This document shows, piece by piece, positions 24,150 through 28,723 of a DNA stretch of 28,723 nt; position 1 is the stretch's first letter; every line of letters begins with the position of its first letter. The position numbers and the translations under genes were made by a program. Under the pieces are notes generated by a model that saw nothing but the letters and a program-made list of their open reading frames with translations, did no database searches and was not told where the DNA came from. The DNA lies in contig JAAHIA010000012.1 of the NCBI GenBank assembly GCA_010671975.1, forward strand, positions 1 through 28,723. The letters are read 5' to 3'. This DNA is from Leptolyngbya sp. SIO4C1. Lineage in GTDB: Bacteria > Cyanobacteriota > Cyanobacteriia > Phormidesmidales > Phormidesmidaceae.

Positions 24150-25649
24150 CTAAGCGAGCCGCTGCTTAAGCGCCATTTCAGCCTGCTCGCGATCGTCAAA
24201 ATGAATTTTTTCAGTGCCTAGAATCTGATAGTCCTCATGCCCTTTACCGGCAATCAGAATGCCGTCTCCTGGCTGTGCGGTCAGAACGGCTGCGCGAATC
24301 GCCGCTGCGCGATCGCAAATCACCTGATCGTCATCCAAAGGGCCTTCAATCCCTGCTACCACATCGTCTAGGATGCGCTGCGGATCTTCGGTACGGGGAT
24401 TGTCGGAGGTGATGATAGCGCGGTCTGAGAGGCTGTAGGCAATGCGTCCCATCTGCGGCCGCTTGGTGCGATCGCGATCGCCACCGCAGCCAAATACGCA
24501 AATTAGCCGTCCCGAGATAAAGGGCCTTGCCGCCCGCAGCGCGTTATCGAGACTATCCGGCGTGTGGGCATAGTCGACAATCACGCTGATATCTTGACCC
24601 GGCGATGCCTGCACCCGCTCCATACGGCCAGGCACCCCGGCAAACTGCGGCAGCGCCGAGACCATTTGCTCGAGGCTAACCCCCAAATGCAGCGCCGCCC
24701 CCACCGCTGCCAGCAAATTCTCTAGGTTGAACTGACCTACCAGCGGTGAGGTAAAGGCCGCCTGCCCCACGGGCGTATGCAGCAGGCCGCTAACGCCCGT
24801 GGGAGAATAGCTCAGATCTTGGGTATAGAGATCGGCGCTGGTATCCTCGATGCTGTAAGTCCAGGCGCGATCGCGCAGCCGCTCTAGCAGCCGCTGGCCG
24901 TAGGCATCTTTGGCATTCACTATGGCGCGCCCCTGCAGGTAGTCTGGGCCAAACAGCAGCGCCTTCGCTTCAAAATAGTCGTCTAAGTCTTTGTGATAAT
25001 CGAGATGATCCTGCGTCAGATTCGTGAAAACCGCCACCTCAAACTGGCAGCCCCAAACTCGCCGCTGGGCCAGCGCGTGCGAGCTCACTTCCATGACTAG
25101 ATTTTGACAGCCAGCCGCTGCGGCCTCAGACAGCTCTCGCTGCAGCTCAACCGGAAAAGGCGTGGTATGAACGGCGGTGCGCTGATGGCCGGGCCAGCGC
25201 GTGTAGAGCGTACCTAGCAGGCCCGTGGTTTGATCTGCCTGATTGAGAAAATACTCAATCAGATGCGTGGTTGTGGTTTTGCCATTAGTGCCGGTGACGC
25301 CAACCATCTTTAGCCGCTGGCTGGGCCGACCGTAGAAGGCCGCTGCGACTTCTGCCCCTGCTCGGGTCATATCGGCCATTGGAATTAGCAGCGCCTCTCC
25401 CTCAGCGGGTCGCGCTGCCAGCGCCTGCGGCGAAACCAGCGCCGCGATCGCACCGGCTGCGATCGCGCTTGACCAAAACTCGCCGCCGTCAACCCGCGTG
25501 CCCGGCATACCAATAAACAGATCGCCCGGCTGGCAGGCGTGCGAATTCGTACAGAGCCCCTTCACCGCTTCATCCCAAGCTGGATGCTCAGAGAGCTCGG
25601 TCGAGCCAATCTCTGGCGGCAGCTTAGCCCACAAATCTCGCAGCTTCAT
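24150..25649 (-). CDS. murE: UDP-MurNAc-tripeptide synthetase (MurE)
   Basis: MurE adds the third amino acid to UDP-MurNAc-L-Ala-D-Glu in peptidoglycan synthesis. At 499 aa it has normal length. The ATP motif GTNGKTT (120-126), CTNSHACQPGDLFIG at the uridine-binding end, NLTQDHLDYH and VDYAHTPDSL are all family blocks. The motif DNPR (near residue 415, in TSDNPRTEDP) marks enzymes that use meso-diaminopimelate, as expected in cyanobacteria. ATG at 25649. Upstream on the same strand the glutaredoxin-like gene ends 31 bases away, so a two-gene unit is likely. Confidence 0.97.
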   Translation of the reverse strand: MKLRDLWAKLPPEIGSTELSEHPAWDEAVKGLCTNSHACQPGDLFIGMPGTRVDGGEFWSSAIAAGAIAALVSPQALAARPAEGEALLIPMADMTRAGAEVAAAFYGRPSQRLKMVGVTGTNGKTTTTHLIEYFLNQADQTTGLLGTLYTRWPGHQRTAVHTTPFPVELQRELSEAAAAGCQNLVMEVSSHALAQRRVWGCQFEVAVFTNLTQDHLDYHKDLDDYFEAKALLFGPDYLQGRAIVNAKDAYGQRLLERLRDRAWTYSIEDTSADLYTQDLSYSPTGVSGLLHTPVGQAAFTSPLVGQFNLENLLAAVGAALHLGVSLEQMVSALPQFAGVPGRMERVQASPGQDISVIVDYAHTPDSLDNALRAARPFISGRLICVFGCGGDRDRTKRPQMGRIAYSLSDRAIITSDNPRTEDPQRILDDVVAGIEGPLDDDQVICDRAAAIRAAVLTAQPGDGILIAGKGHEDYQILGTEKIHFDDREQAEMALKQRLA

Positions 25650-25680
25650 GTCAGCAACTCCTCACAAACTCAAATTGCGA

Positions 25681-25968
25681 TTATTCTGCCTCAAAGGGCC
25701 CTAAATATGTCTGTATCATTTGTGCCAACCGAGGCAGTGGCGCGCGCGGTGAGAGCCGAGGCAGTGGCTGCTCTGTCTCAGTTTCACCCTGCTCAATCAC
25801 CCGACACAGCACTGGAATTTCATACTGATACTTGGCAAACCAGTCTGGGTTTTGCGTAATGTCGCGCACCTCTAGCGGCACCGGCAGCGGTGCTAGCTGG
25901 TCTAGCTTTTCATGCAACCCTTCACAGAGATGACAGCCAGGTTTGCTGTAAAGAACGAGTCGAGGCAT
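25681..25968 (-). CDS. Glutaredoxin-like (thioredoxin-fold) protein
   Basis: A small redox protein of the glutaredoxin-like DUF836 type: RLVLYSKPGCHLCEGL gives a CxxC active site (C12-H-L-C15 in this numbering), then LEVRDITQNPDWFAKYQYEIPVL with the cis-Pro typical of the fold. I start at ATG 25968 (95 aa), where the family begins; the frame reaches a TTG at 26004 that would add a further Cys pair (CGDC) and 12 residues. It precedes murE and probably shares its transcript, without an obvious functional link. Confidence 0.85.
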   Translation of the reverse strand: MPRLVLYSKPGCHLCEGLHEKLDQLAPLPVPLEVRDITQNPDWFAKYQYEIPVLCRVIEQGETETEQPLPRLSPRAPLPRLAQMIQTYLGPFEAE

Positions 25969-26061
25969 GGCGCAATCGCCGCACTGCGGCAAGCTAATCA
26001 GCAAATCTAGCCTAAACCGTTCAGCAGCACGCCTGATCAGGCCGCAAAAATATCACTAAAG

Positions 26062-26094
26062 ATAAAACTTCATTAAGTTTTATTAGGCTATACT
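26062..26094 (+). promoter_or_regulatory. Dyad and -10 box upstream of cysH
   Basis: ATAAAACTT-CATT-AAGTTTTAT (26062-26083) is a perfect 9-bp inverted repeat. TATACT at 26089-26094 is a good -10 (one mismatch) 6 bases further. The dyad occupies the -35 region, the usual place for an activator or repressor. It would give cysH a ~160-base leader. Confidence 0.5.
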
Positions 26095-26153
26095 CCTACC
26101 TTATTTAGCAGACGCTCGATTGCTCGGCGATCCCTGCGTTTGGCCGGTTCGGT

Positions 26154-26180
26154 TAATCCCCACTATTCCGATCGGGATTA
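26154..26180 (+). other. Hairpin in the cysH leader
   Basis: TAATCCC (26154-26160) pairs perfectly with GGGATTA (26174-26180) across a 13-base loop, followed by GGGTGTTTTA. The arrangement hints at an attenuator, but the T-run is short and separated from the stem. Confidence 0.4.
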
Positions 26181-26257
26181 GGGTGTTTTATCGGCTACGA
26201 TGGGACATGTGACAAATCTCGAGCTGTTTTGCCGTTTCAAACAGCAACAAGGAGACT

Positions 26258-26983
26258 ATGGTTCAATGCATCGAAGCTCTCCAGCGAGAGCAAGCATATC
26301 AGGTTAATCTCGATTGGCTCAATCGGGCATTCGCGACCGCTAGCCCGCAAGAAATCTTAGCCTGGTGTTTAGAGAATATACCGTCTGGGCTTGTGCAGCT
26401 CTCCTCATTTAGCACGCTGACGATTGCCCACATGCTTAAGCGCGACCTGAAGGCCAACGTGCCGGTGGTTTTTCTAGATACGCTGCATTTGTTTCCCGAA
26501 ACGCTAGAGACGATGCGACAGGCCAGTGCTGAGTATGATCTAGACGTGCATATTTTTCACGCCAGAGGCCTTCACAGCCGCCAGGCTTTTGCCCGTCGCT
26601 ATGGCGATCGGCTGTGGGAGCACAATATCAATCGGTTCTACGAGCTCACCAAGATTGAACCCATGCAGCGCGCCTTTGACGAGCTCAACGTCACTGCTTG
26701 GATTACCGGCAGACGCCGCGACCAGTCTGAAACGCGAGAGCAAATGCCTATCTTTGAGCGCGATCGCAGCGGTCTGCTCAAGATAAATCCGCTCGCCAAC
26801 TGGACTAAACAAGACCTTTGGAAATACATCGTCGAAAACGACGTGCTCTACAATCCACTCTACGATCGCGGCTATAGCAGCATTGGAGATGAGCCGCTAA
26901 CCACACCGACATCCACTGGCGAAGACGAGCGCGCTGGTCGCTGGCGCGGCAGTGAAAAGACGGAGTGCGGTATTCATCTGTAG
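26258..26983 (+). CDS. cysH: Phosphoadenylyl-sulfate (PAPS) reductase
   Basis: CysH reduces activated sulfate (PAPS) to sulfite with thioredoxin or glutaredoxin electrons. The 241-aa protein has SSFSTLTIAHML (the modified PP-loop), VVFLDTLHLFPETLE, WITGRRRDQSETRE, INPLANWTKQDLWKYI and the C-terminal ECGIHL motif with the catalytic Cys (238). It lacks the CC...CxxC cysteines that bind the [4Fe-4S] cluster of APS reductases, so it should be PAPS-specific. The start ATG 26258 has a strong Shine-Dalgarno AAGGAG at 26249-26254. It is followed by its own terminator and so is monocistronic. Confidence 0.97.
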   Translation: MVQCIEALQREQAYQVNLDWLNRAFATASPQEILAWCLENIPSGLVQLSSFSTLTIAHMLKRDLKANVPVVFLDTLHLFPETLETMRQASAEYDLDVHIFHARGLHSRQAFARRYGDRLWEHNINRFYELTKIEPMQRAFDELNVTAWITGRRRDQSETREQMPIFERDRSGLLKINPLANWTKQDLWKYIVENDVLYNPLYDRGYSSIGDEPLTTPTSTGEDERAGRWRGSEKTECGIHL

Positions 26984-27048
26984 GTTGAGGAATGTCTCTC
27001 GAGCGCCAACATTTAGCGGCCTAAAGTCAGTATGGTCTAGCAAAAATC

Positions 27049-27091
27049 AGCCCGTTATCCCTGTAAAACCACCTGGGATAGCGGGCTTTCT
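27049..27091 (+). terminator. Intrinsic terminator of cysH
   Basis: AGCCCGTTATCCC (27049-27061) pairs with GGGATAGCGGGCT (27075-27087) over 13 bp with one G-U pair, then a short T-rich tail. It lies 65 bases after the cysH stop. The A-run on its left may let it work on the other strand too. Confidence 0.8.
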
Positions 27092-27340
27092 ATGATTATT
27101 CTATTAATTTTTGTTTCTTTAGAAATGATCTCAAAAACTTTAGGAATATTTGAAAAATAAATATGAATTGAGAGATTCCGGCAGATGCCCACCGCGTAGT
27201 ATTTAGAAGCAGCTAATCTAAAGCCTCAAGAATATTCTCAAGATATTTTTATCGAGATATTTTATGAGAGCAAATCAGCAATAAAGCCATCTTAAAATAG
27301 CTAATTCCTCCTGAATAGTCATTAATTTGGAGAGCTTCTG
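27092..27340. other. A/T-rich upstream region with spaced TCAAGA-type repeats
   Basis: No gene seen. The sequence turns clearly A/T-rich here. At 27226-27270 the words TCAAGA, TCAAGA, TCGAGA and TGAGAG follow one another 12-14 bases apart, separated by TATTTT-like tracts, and AGAATATTCT (27229-27238) is a palindrome. GGAGAG (27329-27334) is the Shine-Dalgarno of the next gene. Confidence 0.45.
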
Positions 27341-28723
27341 ATGAAAAAGCGTCTCAGAGTCTATCGTACCTTTTTGACCGGCATTTTAATTGGATTATTT
27401 TACGTTATTCTCGTCAGCGAAAAAGGGATCGGCGTTCCGCCATCACTAGAGTGGGTTTACATCCATAATTTAATCGATCAGAAGATATTTGTCTTGATAT
27501 TTTCAGGGATCTTAGGCGGCGTTCTATACACCATCATGGTAGATGGCAGAGTCGAACTGCCTCGCTTTGTTGATGAGGATGCAAATAGCTTTGAAGCAGG
27601 CTTATTTGGAGATATTTTGCTTGGTATCGCTGGCGCTTTAGTCGTTGGCTTGTTTACCTCTGACAGCACAGAATTGCTAGAGGAGCCAGCACTAGTACTA
27701 GCTGCAAAAGGTATCATTGGTGGCTACGGCAGCAAAGCACTGATGAGTTTAGCGCTGCATAAATTTATCAATCGCGTAGATAAATTAGAGGCAGAGAAAG
27801 AAGCTGCTCTTGAGCAGCGAGAAGCGCTGGCTCAAGAGGTAGTACAGCTAGAGGCCGAGAAGCAAGACCTGTGGCAAGGCGCTCAGCTGATCAATCAGCT
27901 CAATGAACAACTTGAGCACGGTATCCCCACAGATTCATTAACTCAGCTTCAGCACAGCATTCGGCAAGCCCCTCAACCGGTCAAAAATCAGGTCTTCAAG
28001 GTTGCTAAAGAGTTCCGACATCTAGGCAGTCGATCTGAAGCAATGCGCGATCGCATTCAGCGCATGATACCTATATTCGAAGCGCTCGTCAGTGGCGATC
28101 CCTATAACCATCAATATCATGCACAGCTAGCTTTTGCGAATAAAGATGCAACTCAGCCCGATATTGACCAAGCCTTGAATCACCTCAATCAGGCCATCGA
28201 CTTGCGTGGGGTCGTTGAAAAGGCAGATACGTGGAAATATGACCTCAATCGAGCGATTGTCAGAATTCAAAAGACACTCGCAGAAACCGGTAGCTTCGTC
28301 TCTAATCCTGTAACCCGCGATAAAATTACAAACGACTTGCTAACCGTTGCAAAAACAAGAGGGCTTTCAAGGGTTTTAGAAGAGGCCAAAGCTCATCAGA
28401 TTGCTAACCCCATTGTCAATTGGCTGCAGCAAAATCGAAATGCCTTAGAGCAGCGACCGGACGCTAAAGACTTGCTAGGTAGCCTTCTATCGACACGACC
28501 CATAAGCAAATCAAGCGCTGTAGAGAGGCTGCAATCACTTACCTCGCCCGAAGCACTCGCCAACTCTAGAAATCTACCAGCGCCGATAGGTCGCGCAGTC
28601 AATGGGCGAGAATACAACACTGTAGATCTGATCAAAGACACACTACAGCAGCACATTCAATCAGCCATCCCAATTAGAGCTTTACCCCAGGAAGCCGCTA
28701 CAGACGTACGGATAGGACTTGGC
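27341..28723 (+). CDS. Membrane protein with coiled coil, 3' end outside the window
   Basis: An open frame of exactly 461 codons runs from ATG 27341 to the window end with no stop, so the protein is incomplete. The Shine-Dalgarno GGAGAG is 6 bases before the ATG. Three hydrophobic segments (about 10-27, 50-65 and 85-105, with a fourth Gly/Ala-rich stretch near 115-135) suggest a small membrane module. A charged coiled coil follows (about 140-190), then a helical region (about 235-330) that looks repeat-like (YNHQYHAQLAFANKD..., IDQALNHLNQAIDLRG), perhaps TPR-like. The last ~100 residues are not recognisable. Base use is more A/T-rich than the rest of the window, which may indicate recent acquisition. 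Family and function are unknown. Confidence 0.8.
   Translation, partial: MKKRLRVYRTFLTGILIGLFYVILVSEKGIGVPPSLEWVYIHNLIDQKIFVLIFSGILGGVLYTIMVDGRVELPRFVDEDANSFEAGLFGDILLGIAGALVVGLFTSDSTELLEEPALVLAAKGIIGGYGSKALMSLALHKFINRVDKLEAEKEAALEQREALAQEVVQLEAEKQDLWQGAQLINQLNEQLEHGIPTDSLTQLQHSIRQAPQPVKNQVFKVAKEFRHLGSRSEAMRDRIQRMIPIFEALVSGDPYNHQYHAQLAFANKDATQPDIDQALNHLNQAIDLRGVVEKADTWKYDLNRAIVRIQKTLAETGSFVSNPVTRDKITNDLLTVAKTRGLSRVLEEAKAHQIANPIVNWLQQNRNALEQRPDAKDLLGSLLSTRPISKSSAVERLQSLTSPEALANSRNLPAPIGRAVNGREYNTVDLIKDTLQQHIQSAIPIRALPQEAATDVRIGLG

Noticed and set aside
25969..26004. Longer TTG start of the glutaredoxin-like gene
   Set aside because: The family begins at the ATG at 25968; the extra 12 residues are outside the thioredoxin fold, although they contain a Cys pair.

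Overview
The window is a piece of a cyanobacterial chromosome, from a beta-cyanobacterium. Three things point there. The octamer GCGATCGC (HIP1, the cyanobacterial palindrome) recurs throughout, for example at 171-178, 2523-2530, 2982-2989 and 9074-9081. The gene set includes ccmP (beta-carboxysome shell), a GUN4 domain and a DICT-type sensor kinase, all typical of cyanobacteria. Codon use is that of a moderately GC-rich genome. I cannot name the genus.

Layout. 1-4924: an upstream terminator, a DedA-type membrane protein, a membrane-anchored alpha/beta hydrolase, cobU, a small Cys-rich protein and rnz (tRNase Z). 4925-5445: a gene-free stretch ending in an intrinsic terminator on the strand opposite to both flanking genes; best explained as a small RNA. 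5446-8344: queA with an unknown partner, an unknown 129-aa protein and a YraN-family protein. 8598-10871: a membrane-anchored NACHT NTPase with a C-terminal GUN4 (tetrapyrrole-binding) domain, the most unusual protein here. 10894-12749: two TRAP-transporter membrane subunits without their binding protein. 12870-15596: an RNA methyltransferase, then the minCDE division-site operon. 16084-18601: an exported or anchored low-complexity protein, tilS and ccmP. 18977-22648: an FHA protein, recA, xseA and xseB. 22707-25968: a DICT-type histidine-kinase-like protein lacking the phospho-acceptor His, murE and a glutaredoxin-like protein. 26258-26983: cysH with its terminator. 27341-end: an open-ended gene for a membrane/coiled-coil protein that runs off the window.

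Most genes are housekeeping: tRNA maturation (rnz, queA, tilS, a SPOUT methyltransferase), DNA repair (recA, xseAB, perhaps sharing a LexA-like box), division-site placement (minCDE), wall synthesis (murE), sulfate assimilation (cysH), cobamide synthesis (cobU) and carbon fixation (ccmP). They are mostly single genes or pairs, often convergent with only a few bases between stops.

The points most worth following are: the NACHT-GUN4 fusion; an ~80-bp repeat found twice, both times right after the stop of a gene in a convergent pair and in the same sense as that gene; the orphan terminator/small RNA near 5.3-5.4 kb; the kinase-like protein with Gln in place of His; and the truncated membrane protein at the right edge.
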